DNA from: an uncultured Clostridia bacterium
GTDB lineage: Bacteria > Bacillota > Clostridia > Christensenellales > UBA1242
DNA: 5,526 nt
Assembly (NCBI GenBank): GCA_934746185.1
Contig: CAKVEY010000058.1
Coordinates: forward strand, 1 to 5,526
Direction of reading: 5' to 3'
The notes beneath the pieces were generated by a model, which was given only the letters and a program-made list of their open reading frames with translations, was not told where the DNA came from and ran no database searches. Below are positions 5,416 to 5,526 of this stretch, piece after piece. Positions within the stretch are counted from its first letter, which is position 1; each line of letters starts with the position of its first letter. The position numbers and the translations under genes were made by a program.

Positions 5416-5526
5416 ATTAATAAATATCATTTGTCATTACATTTACAATTTAAACAAGATGTTGATGTAAATAAGATTGAAAAAGAATTAAATTTAGTTG
5501 CATTTAAAAAGTCTTTATTAAAAGAT
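5416..5526 (+). CDS. Second DUF4279-like protein, apparent ATT start, cut off by window edge
   Basis: A reading frame open from 5416 to the window edge (37 codons) gives, after the first codon, NKYHLSLHLQFKQDVDV and then NKIEKELNLVAFKKSLLKD. Aligned without gaps to residues 1-36 of the preceding protein it has 14 identities (shared KYH, S, FK, D.D, final LKD), so it is a paralog. An AAAGGAG lies immediately upstream, but the frame has no ATG, GTG or TTG before residue 6. Upstream in frame it runs back to a TAG at 5395-5397 with only GAA, GGA, AAA and TAT codons besides two ATT. ATT at 5416 is the best start; initiation at ATT is rare but known (infC in Escherichia coli). Alternatives are a TTG at 5431, too far from the ribosome binding site and removing the first conserved strand, or a mutated start in a decaying copy. 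Function is unknown, as for its neighbour. Confidence 0.6.
   Translation, partial: MNKYHLSLHLQFKQDVDVNKIEKELNLVAFKKSLLKD

Noticed and set aside
5016..5526. The two DUF4279-like frames as one gene split by a frameshift
   Set aside because: The second frame restarts at the N-terminus of the same domain, the first is full-length with a proper stop, and a ribosome binding site lies between them. They are two genes, not one broken gene.

Overview
The window is a very AT-rich stretch (GC visibly well below 35%) with the standard genetic code: TGG encodes Trp and TGA is used as a stop. Gene content fits a low-GC Firmicute-type bacterium: a YqeY-family protein, an HtrA/DegP-type lipoprotein protease, a PF11449-type metal permease with a His-rich loop, RarA, and DUF4279-like proteins. 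I cannot name a genus. An uncultured gut Clostridia- or Bacilli-related lineage is a guess from composition and gene content only.

Layout. Positions 1-1321 carry a minus-strand operon: an alpha/beta-hydrolase-fold protein followed by yqeY, coupled by an ATGA overlap; yqeY runs off the left edge. A short divergent intergenic region (1322-1462) separates it from a plus-strand secreted serine protease (1463-2473). Next come a permease (2527-3483) with a clear intrinsic terminator, rarA (3610-4881), and an operon of two tandem paralogous DUF4279-like genes (5016-5402, then 5416 to the right edge). No intergenic stretch exceeds 300 bases. I saw no tRNA, rRNA, CRISPR, insertion sequence or riboswitch.

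How it fits together. The genes look like unrelated housekeeping and accessory units rather than one pathway: envelope protein quality control (protease), metal export (permease), replication-fork rescue (rarA), and a small paralog pair of unknown role. The most notable theme is in gene expression. The hydrolase gene, permease gene and rarA each have a good -10 element only 6-9 bases before the ATG and no Shine-Dalgarno sequence, so their mRNAs are predicted to be leaderless or nearly so. By contrast yqeY and both DUF4279-like genes have strong Shine-Dalgarno sequences.

Two further oddities stand out. The hydrolase-fold protein keeps the Asp and His of the catalytic triad but has Gly where the nucleophilic Ser should be, so it looks like a pseudoenzyme. 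The second DUF4279-like gene has a good ribosome binding site but no ATG, GTG or TTG at the expected place, and appears to start at ATT. I found no convincing wholly new multi-gene system; the tandem DUF4279-like pair, cut off by the window edge, is the best lead.
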